From Paenibacillus sp. OV219 (GTDB lineage: Bacteria > Bacillota > Bacilli > Paenibacillales > Paenibacillaceae): a DNA stretch of 64,000 nucleotides. Below are positions 51,528 to 59,649 of the stretch, in pieces (position 1 is the first letter of the stretch; each line of letters begins with the position of its first letter). A program made the position numbers and the translations under genes. The stretch lies in contig NZ_FOCJ01000006.1 of assembly GCF_900110075.1 (NCBI RefSeq), positions 1 to 64,000 of the forward strand. Reading direction: 5' to 3'. The notes under the pieces were generated by a model that saw only the letters and a program-made list of their open reading frames with translations, ran no database searches and was not told the DNA's origin.

Positions 51528-51920
51528 TTGCAAAGGTTCAAAGTACCTCACATCGTATCAAAGGAGGAGATTGGTATTGAACCGATCGAATTGTTAACGG
51601 CTTTCGATTTGCACGATAGCATTGTAGAGAGTGTTGAATATTTGCTTAATGAGAATAAAGTTCTAATAAAACTGGAATTATGTCGGTGGAAGCAAGCTAA
51701 TTTTGATGAATTTGAATCCGAAATGCAGGAAGGAGTGTTAACTTTCACTGATGTAGATTCATTTCAAATTGAACCGCCCTCGTTTTTGTTAAACAGTAAT
51801 GAAGTTCTTGATATAAAAGTCCATCATGAAAGTAGGAGTATAGAAATTATTCTGACAGGAACTGATGATGTGGGGAAGGTCAGCGTTATAGCAAAGGATA
51901 TTTTTTGGGAAGAATGCTGA
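51528..51920 (+). CDS. Hypothetical protein (130 residues)
   Basis: Starts at TTG 51528, with GGGGAGGATG upstream, 15 bases after the phosphotransferase gene. Acidic, soluble, no Cys pairs or membrane segments. LLTAFDLHDSIVESVEYLLNENKVLIKLELCRW suggests a small alpha/beta domain of the kind seen in immunity-like or DUF proteins (quoted region spans residues 22-54). AT content is higher than that of its neighbours. I do not recognise a family. Confidence 0.65.
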   Translation: MQRFKVPHIVSKEEIGIEPIELLTAFDLHDSIVESVEYLLNENKVLIKLELCRWKQANFDEFESEMQEGVLTFTDVDSFQIEPPSFLLNSNEVLDIKVHHESRSIEIILTGTDDVGKVSVIAKDIFWEEC

Positions 51921-51950
51921 CTAATGGCTAGGCTATCCTAAGGATCAAAA

Positions 51951-51984
51951 AGGGCAGTAGAGTTATTACACTCTACTGCCCTTT
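51951..51984. terminator. Bidirectional terminator between convergent genes
   Basis: Perfect 13-base arms AGGGCAGTAGAGT and ACTCTACTGCCCT, six-base loop; A run before and TTTCCTT after. It serves the hypothetical gene on plus and the HEAT-repeat gene on minus. Confidence 0.88.
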
Positions 51985-51991
51985 CCTTAGT

Positions 51992-53173
51992 CTAAGCGCC
52001 GCCGTCTTTACCCTCGCGGCTGCGCGAAGTGATCTGCTGCCAGACGGACCCGGCAGCTTCTTCGCCGCGCTCGATACGCTCGAGCGCGATGCGCGCTTGC
52101 AGGCTGACCTCGAATTCCGGGTCAGCCGCTGCTTCGCGCAGAGCCTCGCCGGCGGACTCGTCGCCGGCTTCGTACAAGAACCGCGCTGCGCGCCAGCGCA
52201 CGAGCTTGTTGCGGTCGCGCAAAGCCTCGATCATTGGCGCGATTGCCGCCGGATCGCCAAGATCGGACAGCGTGTCGCCAGCGGTGCGGCGCACGGAAGC
52301 CGAAGCATCGCGTAGCGCCGCGAATAGGAGCGGCATCGCCTCCGGCAGCCGCAGCTCGCCAAGATAGACGACCACTAGTCTCCGGATGGAGACGTTGTCG
52401 TCTTCAAGTGCTTTGGCGAGCAAAGGCAGCATCGCCGGCTCCGGCGCGGTGCGGTTGAGCGCCTCGTAGCGCACGCTCCACTCCGGCGACGCGAGCAGCT
52501 CCGCGAGCTTCTCCGCCGTGAGCGGCGCAGGTCGCGCAGCCGCCGCTACGGCGCTGCCCTCGCCGGCTGCGCCTTCCGCGCCAAGCGCGATCGCTGCCGC
52601 GACAAGAGCATCCAGCCGCTCCTGCGGATATGCGGCTGTCAATTCTCGCACGAGCTCCGCGGCAATCTCCTCGGGCTCGCCATAGCGCACGCCGAGCTCC
52701 TCCAGCTTCCGCTCGCGAATCATCGACGCGGCAGAGGCCTTCGTCACCGCCTCTGTGAAAGCCGCGGGCAGCGCCGCGCGCGCTTCGCCGCCTGGCGTGC
52801 GTACGCGCACCTGCATCGGGATCTCCCGATACAGCTGCACGAACGTATGCGCCTCGCCGAACGCTTCGCCCGCGCCAAGCGTACCATTGCCAGCTCCTGC
52901 ACCGCTGGCACTCTCGCTCTCGCCGAGCACGCGCTTTGCTGCGTCCAATATCGCCGCCCAATCCGCTCCCGACTTCCGGTCGAGCGCAATGAAGTCCGCC
53001 GTGCGGAACAAGCCGCGCACGCCTTCAATAACAAGCAGGCTGCGCAGCGGCTCAGCCACGCTCTCCGCATCCTTAGCAACCAAACTAAAGCGCTGCCCTG
53101 CAGGCAGCTTCGTATCGACATTCAACTTCATCGTATTCGGACTTGGCGTCGGTTCAATACCCGTCAATTTCAT
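51992..53173 (-). CDS. NifU-N/Nfu-like and HEAT-repeat protein, conserved virulence factor C family
   Basis: A 393-residue protein. Residues 1-90 form an Nfu/NifU N-terminal-like scaffold domain (GIEPTPSPNTMKLNVD). Residues 90-225 are Ala/Glu-rich. Residues 235-375 are HEAT-like repeats with SVRYEALNRT, SIRRLVVVYLGEL, SVRRTAGDTLSDLG and LVRWRAARFLYEAG. The same architecture defines the conserved virulence factor C family of Gram-positive bacteria. Base composition is markedly GC-rich, with Ala-rich stretches not matched by its neighbours. GGGGGAG lies before the ATG on the minus strand. Role unknown. Confidence 0.82.
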   Translation of the reverse strand: MKLTGIEPTPSPNTMKLNVDTKLPAGQRFSLVAKDAESVAEPLRSLLVIEGVRGLFRTADFIALDRKSGADWAAILDAAKRVLGESESASGAGAGNGTLGAGEAFGEAHTFVQLYREIPMQVRVRTPGGEARAALPAAFTEAVTKASAASMIRERKLEELGVRYGEPEEIAAELVRELTAAYPQERLDALVAAAIALGAEGAAGEGSAVAAAARPAPLTAEKLAELLASPEWSVRYEALNRTAPEPAMLPLLAKALEDDNVSIRRLVVVYLGELRLPEAMPLLFAALRDASASVRRTAGDTLSDLGDPAAIAPMIEALRDRNKLVRWRAARFLYEAGDESAGEALREAAADPEFEVSLQARIALERIERGEEAAGSVWQQITSRSREGKDGGA

Positions 53174-53813
53174 TTCAAATCGCTCCCCCTAACTTTCCCA
53201 CACATCCCATGACTTATTGATATAAGTGTAAACCATCTCCATACCTAACCACAAACCGCCTGCCTGACCGCAACCTGCTCGCTGTTCATCAATATTACCA
53301 GCCTTACCTTTACCCGAACGCTATGTTCGTCACGATTGCAGCCTTAACCTTTACTCTCTCGTTATTACCGGCCTGCCCGCAACTCCCTCGCTATGTATAT
53401 CACAATTGCCAACCGTACCTTACTCGTTCTCGCTATTGCTCGTTACTCTCGCTATTGCTCGACCCGTTAGCTTCTGCCGTCACACTCACTATTGCTCATC
53501 ACACCCGCCTTTTGCTCATCACGCTCTGTCTTTTCCCTTTCCCAACAACCATAAATTCTTCCAAACCAGAGGTTTCTCAGGGTGAACTGGAACAAGCGGT
53601 CCCTCTCGTTTGCTTAATCCAATTAAGCTTGGTATCTTTGAGAGAGAGACTTACAAAGAGAAAATGGATTAAGCTGATACCTGTGAACACGAACATTGAA
53701 CGGTATGCCATTTGTATTATCAAGCCGCATTATATTCACACTTTTCGTAACGCCAAGCTTACTTCATTCAATGTACTTCACGATCAGCAGCTTTGTCATG
53801 GGAGATGATAGCG
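53174..53813. other. Intergenic stretch with degenerate CTCGCTATTGCTC repeats
   Basis: Contains many imperfect copies of CTCGCTATTGCTCG / CACTATTGCTCATCAC between 53370 and 53525. There is no credible gene; the 161-codon plus-strand frame has repeat-driven composition and no ribosome binding site. 53640-53790 is AT-richer and should hold the promoter of the MBL-fold gene, though I see no clear boxes. Confidence 0.5.
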
Positions 53814-54746
53814 ATGCGGTATGAGAACCTGGATACGACTGCAGTACCTCGCACTTTCAAGGAAGTGCGGCAATGGCGCAGAGAACGCGCTGGCAAAATG
53901 AAACAGAAAGATTATTCCTACACCGTTCCCGTCGTGGAACCGGATCTGAAGTTCCTTCACGAGAACAGGACGATCCCTTCCTTGACCTGGATCGGTCATT
54001 CCACATTTCTCATTCAAAATTCGGGACTGAACATCATGACAGACCCGATCTGGGCGGAGCAGCTTGCTTTCCAGAAGCGAATGGTGAAGCCAGGCATCGA
54101 AATAACGGATGTGCCGCCAATTGATGTCGTCCTTATTTCACATTCTCATTATGATCATTTGAATATCAAATCACTCAAACAGCTGCCTGGCAGCATCACC
54201 ATCATTGCGCCTGTTGGCCTTGCAGATAAGCTGCGACGTAGGGGCTTCTCGTCGATCATCGAGCTCGACTGGTGGGAGTCTGCAACGATCAGCGGCGTCA
54301 AATTCTCGTTTGTGCCTTCACAGCACTGGACACGACGTACACTCACGGATACGAACACCTCTCATTGGGGTGGCTTCGTGATTGAGCGTGCGAATGAGCC
54401 GACGATCTATTTTGCAGGGGATAGCGGTTATTTCGAAGGGTTCAAAGAGATCGGCAGCCGCTTCCAGATCGACATCGCGCTAATGCCAATCGGCGCCTAT
54501 GACCCAGAATGGTTCATGGGACCGCAGCATGTGACGCCGGAAGAAGCGCTGCAAGCTTTCCTCGATGTGCGCGCGCAAGTGTTCGTGCCGATGCATTACG
54601 GTTCCTACAGGCTGGCTGATGATACGCCGAAAGAAGCTCTTGATCGACTTCACGCAGAGCATAGAAGACTGAAGCTCCCAAGCGAAACGCTGATGATTCT
54701 GCCCCATGGAAAAACACAAATAATTAAAAGTACTGTTTCGGTTTAA
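53814..54746 (+). CDS. MBL-fold metallohydrolase (UlaG/NAPE-PLD-like)
   Basis: A 310-residue metallo-beta-lactamase-fold hydrolase. N-terminal SLTWIGHSTFLIQNSGLNIMTDP is typical of the UlaG/NAPE-PLD branch. Metal motif SHSHYDHL, further ligands in PSQHWTRR, FAGDSGYF and MHYGSY. ATG 53814 has GGGAGATG upstream; the frame start at 53793 overlaps it. Likely hydrolyses a phosphoester or lactone; substrate unknown. Confidence 0.88.
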   Translation: MRYENLDTTAVPRTFKEVRQWRRERAGKMKQKDYSYTVPVVEPDLKFLHENRTIPSLTWIGHSTFLIQNSGLNIMTDPIWAEQLAFQKRMVKPGIEITDVPPIDVVLISHSHYDHLNIKSLKQLPGSITIIAPVGLADKLRRRGFSSIIELDWWESATISGVKFSFVPSQHWTRRTLTDTNTSHWGGFVIERANEPTIYFAGDSGYFEGFKEIGSRFQIDIALMPIGAYDPEWFMGPQHVTPEEALQAFLDVRAQVFVPMHYGSYRLADDTPKEALDRLHAEHRRLKLPSETLMILPHGKTQIIKSTVSV

Positions 54747-54819
54747 AAGTAACCGAAGGTCATGCCCTTGTTCACAGTTCTTATAAATAATAACAATAAA
54801 GCATCCGCTCCAGAAGTTG

Positions 54820-54828
54820 TGTTATAAT
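54820..54828 (+). promoter_or_regulatory. Extended -10 promoter of the ABC-F gene
   Basis: TGTTATAAT: a TG dinucleotide one base before a consensus TATAAT. No good -35 box is visible, as usual for extended -10 promoters. Predicted start near 54835, 40 bases before the gene. Confidence 0.6.
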
Positions 54829-54873
54829 GGTGTGATGATTAAGATTGATTAGTGAAGGACGGGATTAAGTCTA

Positions 54874-56496
54874 ATGATAAGTACAAGCGGCATTACGCTT
54901 CGTTACGGTAAGCGTGCGCTATTTGAAGATGTTAATATTAAGTTTACTCCAGGCAACTGCTACGGCCTTATCGGCGCAAACGGTGCCGGCAAATCGACAT
55001 TTCTGAAGATTCTTTCCGGTGATGTGGAGCAATCGAGCGGCGAAGTTCACATTACACCAGGCGAGCGCCTTGCAGTACTGAATCAGAACCATTACGAATA
55101 CGATAACTTCCTCGTGCTCGAGACGGTTATTATGGGCCATAAGAAGCTCTATGAAGTGATGAAAGAGAAAGACGCAATCTATGCAAAAGCGGAATTTACC
55201 GACGAAGACGGTATGCGCGCAGGCGAGTTGGAAGCGGAATTCGCTGATATGAACGGCTGGGAAGCAGAGTCCGAAGCGGCAGGCATGTTGAATGGACTTG
55301 GTATTCCGCCAGAGCTTCACGACAAGCAAATGTCGGATCTGTCCGGCAATGAGAAGGTTGGCGTATTGCTCGCGCAAGCATTGTTCGGCAATCCGCAGAT
55401 CCTTCTGCTCGATGAGCCTACCAACCATCTTGACATGCAGTCGATCAAATGGCTGGAAGATTTCCTTTCGCGTTATGAAGGTACCGTTATTGTCGTATCT
55501 CACGATCGGTACTTCTTGAACCAAGTATGTACGCATATCGCGGATATCGACTTTGGCAAGATCCAGATGTATGTCGGTAACTACGACTTCTGGTACGAGT
55601 CGAGCCAATTGGCGCTTACGCTTCTGCGTGACAACAACAAGAAGAAGGAAGACAAAGTCAAGGAGCTGCAAGCGTTCATTCAGCGCTTCAGCGCTAACAA
55701 ATCCAAATCCAAGCAGGCGACTTCCCGTAAGAAGCTGCTTGATAAAATTTCGCTGGATGACATTCGTCCATCCAACCGGAAATATCCGTTCATCAACTTC
55801 AAGCCTGAGCGTGAAGCGGGTAAGCAATTGCTGCTAACTGAAGGTTTAACGAAGGCTGTTGACGGCGTGAACCTGATTGAGAACTGGACGCTGGCTATCA
55901 ACAAAGGCGACAAGATCGCACTCGTTGGTCCTAACACATTGCCTAAGTCGATCTTTATGCAGCTTCTTATGGGCGAGATCGAAGCAGATGCAGGTACATT
56001 CAGTTGGGGCGTAACAACCACTCAGGCGTACTTCCCTAAAGACAACGCGATGTACTTCGAAGGCATTGAGATGAACCTGGTTGAATGGCTGCGCCAGTAC
56101 TCCAAGGATCAGGATGAGAGCTTCATCCGCGGCTTCCTTGGTCGTATGCTTTTCTCTGGCGACGAAGCGTTAAAGAAAGCAAGCGTACTGTCTGGTGGCG
56201 AGAAAGTTCGCTGTATGCTGTCCAAAATGATGCTGTCCGGCTCGAACGTTCTTCTGATGGACGAACCGACGAATCACTTGGACCTTGAGTCCATCACTGC
56301 ACTCAACAACGGTTTGATCGACTTCGACGGTACATTGATCTTCACATCGCATGACCATCAGTTCGTTCAAACGATCGCGAACCGCATTATCGAAATTACG
56401 CCAAACGGCGTTATCGACCGCATTATGACATACGATGAATACCTTGAGAGCGCTGAAGTAAAAGCACTCCGCGAGCGTATGTATCCAGCTGAATAA
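54874..56496 (+). CDS. ABC-F family ATPase (YbiT/YkpA-like)
   Basis: A 540-residue duplicated ATPase with no membrane segments. NBD1: Walker A GANGAGKST, signature LSGNEKV, Walker B ILLLDEPTNHLD. Linker with Lys-rich NKSKSKQATSRKKLL. NBD2: signature LSGGEKV, Walker B VLLMDEPTNHLD. Walker A of NBD2 reads GPNTLPKS, lacking the GxGKS/T glycine, and the NBD1 signature has Asn for Gly. ABC-F proteins act on the ribosome E site, either regulating translation or protecting from antibiotics. Overall layout resembles the housekeeping YbiT/YkpA subfamily, where I believe an altered NBD2 P-loop is common. Own promoter and terminator. Confidence 0.92.
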   Translation: MISTSGITLRYGKRALFEDVNIKFTPGNCYGLIGANGAGKSTFLKILSGDVEQSSGEVHITPGERLAVLNQNHYEYDNFLVLETVIMGHKKLYEVMKEKDAIYAKAEFTDEDGMRAGELEAEFADMNGWEAESEAAGMLNGLGIPPELHDKQMSDLSGNEKVGVLLAQALFGNPQILLLDEPTNHLDMQSIKWLEDFLSRYEGTVIVVSHDRYFLNQVCTHIADIDFGKIQMYVGNYDFWYESSQLALTLLRDNNKKKEDKVKELQAFIQRFSANKSKSKQATSRKKLLDKISLDDIRPSNRKYPFINFKPEREAGKQLLLTEGLTKAVDGVNLIENWTLAINKGDKIALVGPNTLPKSIFMQLLMGEIEADAGTFSWGVTTTQAYFPKDNAMYFEGIEMNLVEWLRQYSKDQDESFIRGFLGRMLFSGDEALKKASVLSGGEKVRCMLSKMMLSGSNVLLMDEPTNHLDLESITALNNGLIDFDGTLIFTSHDHQFVQTIANRIIEITPNGVIDRIMTYDEYLESAEVKALRERMYPAE

Positions 56497-56509
56497 TGCA
56501 TGACTGTTG

Positions 56510-56539
56510 AAAGGGCTGCACTCTGTGCAGTCCTTTTTC
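56510..56539 (+). terminator. Terminator of the ABC-F gene
   Basis: AAAGGGCTGCAC and GTGCAGTCCTTT arms (one G-T pair), loop TCT, then TTTC. Confidence 0.85.
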
Positions 56540-56690
56540 TTGGTTCTTTCGCCCCTAGCGGCCTCATACACTAGAGCAAGATGAGGACCGGCTAAACAAG
56601 TCGCAAGGGTTCGTGACCAGGCCTATCCGTTTATGTTAAAATGATAGAAACGACACAATTAGACGAAAAGTTCAAAGGAGTCGATCATAG

Positions 56691-57176
56691 ATGTCATTTT
56701 TCGATAAAGTGAAGCAAGGGGCTTCCGATGCGGCGAAGAAGGCTCAGCAGACAGTTGAGATTACGAAGCTGAAGGCCCAAATCGGCAGCAAAGAGAAAGA
56801 GATTGAGAAGCTGTACACAGCCATCGGCGCAGCGGTATACCGCGGCCATCAGATTCAGGACTTTGCGGTGACCGAGCAGGAAGTGGGCAATGCATGCCAT
56901 CAGGTTGACGAGCTAAGTGGAGAGATTGGCATCATTGAAGAGCGTATTAAGGCGATTCGCTTTGAGAAGACTTGCACTTGCGGCAAGGTCGTTGCGCTCG
57001 ATGCGAAATTTTGCCCGGATTGCGGAAGCTCGCTTGGAGAAGAGCCTAAGGTGGAAACAACAATTGGCGAGATCGTCGTTATTTGCAGCCAGTGCAAGAC
57101 GGAGAATGAGCTGAATTCGAGGTTCTGCATTTCCTGTGGCTCCGGGCTGTCCGGCGCAGCGAATGATTTTGAATAA
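56691..57176 (+). CDS. Double zinc-ribbon protein with N-terminal coiled coil
   Basis: A 161-residue protein. Residues 1-90 are helical and charged (KVKQGASDAAKKAQQTVEI, IGIIEERIKAI), resembling a coiled coil. Two zinc ribbons follow: CTCG...CPDCG (residues 95-115) and CSQC...CISCG (130-150). Similar proteins are common in Paenibacillus and Clostridia; they may associate with membranes or other proteins. No specific function known to me. AAAGGAG lies before the ATG. Confidence 0.8.
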   Translation: MSFFDKVKQGASDAAKKAQQTVEITKLKAQIGSKEKEIEKLYTAIGAAVYRGHQIQDFAVTEQEVGNACHQVDELSGEIGIIEERIKAIRFEKTCTCGKVVALDAKFCPDCGSSLGEEPKVETTIGEIVVICSQCKTENELNSRFCISCGSGLSGAANDFE

Positions 57177-57202
57177 CAAATGAATAACGAGTCACATATT
57201 GA

Positions 57203-57248
57203 GCAGTCTCGAGCAGCCATTAACGGCTGATACCCGAGGCTGCTTTTT
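57203..57248 (+). terminator. Terminator of the zinc-ribbon gene
   Basis: GCAGTCTCG and CGAGGCTGC arms with inner CAGCC/GGCTG stem, then TTTTTT. Confidence 0.88.
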
Positions 57249-57334
57249 TATACGCGCAGACAAGCGCCGCTACCGATTCCCGCAGCGCCTCATAGAATAA
57301 CTAGCATAATCGGGAGTAAAGGGAGGCGTGGGAG

Positions 57335-57913
57335 ATGGCACACGAAACATTCGACTATCGCATATTGGAGACTATTAAGGAGCACATGAAGGAGACGGAC
57401 AGCTTGCTTGATATAGGGAGCGGCCCATGCGTGATGCTGGACAATTTGGATTTCTTCAGCACAATCATTGCGCTGGACATCTATAGACCTTACCTCATTA
57501 ACCGGGTAACGAGGTCGCCGCATATTATACCCATTCATGCTGATGCGCTAACTATTGGCAAGCTGTTCGTGCCGAAGTCCGTCTCGGCGGTGTCGCTATT
57601 CGATTCGCTGGAGCATTTCACGAAGCTTGATGGGATTAAGGTACTGAGAGATGCGGAGCATATTGCAAGGAAGCATGTTATTATCTACACCCCACGCGGC
57701 TACTTTCCGCAGGAGGGCATCGACCATTTTGGGCTGAACGGCGAGCAGTATCAGGCGCATCACAGCGGCTGGGAAGTAGAGGAGCTGGAGGCCCTCGGGT
57801 ATAAAGTCATTATTCTAAAAGGGCAGCATAATAAGCTCAATCCAGCGTTTGTCCGGGCGTTTGGCGCAGATCACGAGCCAGTCGATGCGCTGCTCGCCAT
57901 CAAGACGATGTAA
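57335..57913 (+). CDS. Class I SAM-dependent methyltransferase
   Basis: A 192-residue methyltransferase fold: motif I SLLDIGSGPCVMLDNL, acidic strand end IALDIYRPY, motif post-II VSLFDSLEHF, then HVIIYTPRGYFPQEG. The EHF and NxxxxHHSGW features resemble methyltransferase type 11 proteins. GGGAGG-type site before the ATG at 57335. Substrate unknown. Confidence 0.85.
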   Translation: MAHETFDYRILETIKEHMKETDSLLDIGSGPCVMLDNLDFFSTIIALDIYRPYLINRVTRSPHIIPIHADALTIGKLFVPKSVSAVSLFDSLEHFTKLDGIKVLRDAEHIARKHVIIYTPRGYFPQEGIDHFGLNGEQYQAHHSGWEVEELEALGYKVIILKGQHNKLNPAFVRAFGADHEPVDALLAIKTM

Positions 57914-58014
57914 GCGTTCAAAAAAGTGTTCACCTCCCAAGTGCTTTATTCGTTGTCATTTGGATATATATAGTTATGAACTTGTAAATTGAGCTCACTT
58001 GGGAGGCGTAGGCC

Positions 58015-58251
58015 ATGCTCGTACCGGTGGAGTCTAAGCAAATTGCATTCTGTTCGTATAACGAAGGCGAGTCGTCCCTTTATTTGTATTATCATACTGG
58101 TGATGTCGCCATCTTCTCATCCATTGGCAAAACCGACTATCAATCTATCATTGATTCGCCGAACCGCTATGATACGCTGATGATGATTATGAAGAAGAGT
58201 CATTCTGATGCGGAAATTGATACCAATTCCCCAGATCTGAAGCCAGATTGA
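58015..58251 (+). CDS. Small KTSC-like domain protein
   Basis: A 78-residue protein. VESKQIAFCSYNEGESSLYLYYHTG resembles the beta-rich KTSC domain, followed by an acidic, disordered tail. GGGAGGCG lies before the ATG. KTSC domains occur alone or fused to nucleic-acid enzymes; function unknown. Assignment is tentative. Confidence 0.6.
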   Translation: MLVPVESKQIAFCSYNEGESSLYLYYHTGDVAIFSSIGKTDYQSIIDSPNRYDTLMMIMKKSHSDAEIDTNSPDLKPD

Positions 58252-58403
58252 GGTGAGGAGACAGTCGTTGGTATTATTTACATGTTAAGGGCGATTCTGC
58301 TTCTAAATAGTACTTTTGACACTTACGTAGGACCAGTTGTGAAACGATTGTAAATGCAGGGAAAAGTTAGCTTTTTCCTAAGTAAATGAGTATTTAAACG
58401 TAC

Positions 58404-58431
58404 AAGACGTCCCGATAGGGAGGCGTCTTTT
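58404..58431 (+). terminator. Terminator between the KTSC-like gene and the NlpC/P60 gene
   Basis: AGACG-CC and GG-CGTCT arms, then TTTTTT. It could end the upstream gene or, if transcription of the hydrolase gene starts above it, act as an attenuator. Confidence 0.75.
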
Positions 58432-58441
58432 TTGCTGTTCA

Positions 58442-58554
58442 GCCGCATAGTGATAGGGCTTCCGGGCTACGGCAGTGATCGACAAATGAGACAAGCGGAC
58501 GATATGTCACGTAGGCTCTCGAACGTACAATTGTTGCAGGGCTATAGAGCCTAC
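58442..58554 (+). ncRNA. Candidate structured 5' leader of the NlpC/P60 gene
   Basis: Three nested or serial pairings: GCCG-TAG with CTA-CGGC, GTGA with TCAC, and a perfect nine-base GTAGGCTCT/AGAGCCTAC (58511-58519 with 58546-58554). No promoter boxes are visible between 58431 and the gene. It does not match the c-di-AMP (ydaO) or c-di-GMP aptamer wording that often precedes such hydrolases. Otherwise 58252-58403 holds only a TTGACA at 58315. Confidence 0.35.
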
Positions 58555-58599
58555 AGCACGAAGCAACTCATCCATTACTTGAGGAGGAAGTTAAGCATC

Positions 58600-59595
58600 A
58601 TGAAAAAGATTACAGCAGCGTTACTTGTCTTCATCTTAACGGCTTTGCTCGTTATTCCTGCCGCCATGGCTGCACAAGGGACATCGCCGGTCGTCGGTGA
58701 GATCCAGTCCAGTGTAAGCTTCCGTAGTCAGCCTTCCACAACGTCCACCGTCTATAAGTATTTTAAAACAGGCGACAATGTCGTCATTCTCGAAGAAACG
58801 AACGCGTACTGGTACAGAGTACAGGACATGTACGGATCAATCGGTTATGTTTCCTCCTCGGACAAATATATCGATATTATCTACAACGCAACAATTGCTG
58901 CATCGGTAAACTTCCGTACATCACCATCGACAGACGGCTCGAAGATCCGACTGTTGAACCAAGGCGAGTCCGTGCTGATCACAGGCAAGCCGAACAGTGC
59001 TTGGTATGCAGTGACAGACTCGAAAGGCAAGAAGGGCTATGTCAGCACGCAAGAACAGTACATAACGACTGGCCCGGCATTCTCGATGCCAGCTGGCACA
59101 GTCACTTCGCCGTCAACACCATCGACGCCATCTACGCCAGCGACGCCGTCCCAATCCGCGAAGATTGAGAATATTATCGCAGCTGGCATGAAGTACTGGG
59201 GCACGCCGTATGAGTTCGGTTCCGACCGTGACACGACAACGACGTTCGATTGCTCCGACTTCGTTCGTACAGCATTCCGTGAAGGCGCAAGCCTTACACT
59301 GCCTGCGGATTCTCGCAAGCAAGGCGACTTTGTGAAAGCTAATGGTGCTGTGAAGACAGACTGGCATCAATTGAAGCGCGGTGACCTGATGTTCTTCATG
59401 GACTACAAGGGTACTAAAGCTTCCTCTTATGCAGGAGTAAACAAAGCGACTGCAACGATTACGCATGTAGGTATCTACCTCGGTAATGGCCAGATCCTGC
59501 ACACGTACTCCACAGAGTCCGGCGGCGTTCGTACAAGCGACATCGCAGGCACGCAGTGGGATTACCGCTTCCTGTTCGGCGGCAGCGCAATGTAA
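58600..59595 (+). CDS. Secreted SH3b-SH3b-NlpC/P60 cell wall hydrolase
   Basis: A 331-residue wall hydrolase from ATG 58600 (GAGGAGGAAG upstream); the long frame from 58432 is leader. Signal peptide KKITAALLVFILTALLVIPA ending AMAAQG. Two bacterial SH3 domains (VSFRSQPSTTSTVYKYFKTG; VNFRTSPSTDGSKIRLLNQG), a Ser/Thr/Pro linker, then an NlpC/P60 domain with Cys in TTFDCSDFVRTAF, His in THVGIYLGNGQ and a third polar residue His in LHTYS. Cleaves peptidoglycan stem peptides between D-gamma-Glu and the diamino acid. The second half ends in a terminator shared with the next, convergent gene. Confidence 0.93.
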   Translation: MKKITAALLVFILTALLVIPAAMAAQGTSPVVGEIQSSVSFRSQPSTTSTVYKYFKTGDNVVILEETNAYWYRVQDMYGSIGYVSSSDKYIDIIYNATIAASVNFRTSPSTDGSKIRLLNQGESVLITGKPNSAWYAVTDSKGKKGYVSTQEQYITTGPAFSMPAGTVTSPSTPSTPSTPATPSQSAKIENIIAAGMKYWGTPYEFGSDRDTTTTFDCSDFVRTAFREGASLTLPADSRKQGDFVKANGAVKTDWHQLKRGDLMFFMDYKGTKASSYAGVNKATATITHVGIYLGNGQILHTYSTESGGVRTSDIAGTQWDYRFLFGGSAM

Positions 59596-59607
59596 TTTAG
59601 TAGTAAT

Positions 59608-59649
59608 GAGCCTCATTTCCACTACAAGTGGGGGTGAGGCTCTTTTTTT
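59608..59649 (+). terminator. Terminator of the NlpC/P60 gene
   Basis: GAGCCTCA and TGAGGCTC arms with inner CCAC/GTGG, then seven T. Its T run overlaps the 3' end of the convergent synthetase gene. Confidence 0.9.

Noticed and set aside
53323-53808. 161-codon plus-strand frame
   Set aside because: Low-complexity repeat translation, no Shine-Dalgarno sequence, no domain; overlaps the promoter area of the MBL-fold gene.
58432-58600. c-di-AMP (ydaO) riboswitch
   Set aside because: Position before an NlpC/P60 gene fits, but the conserved aptamer segments are not found.
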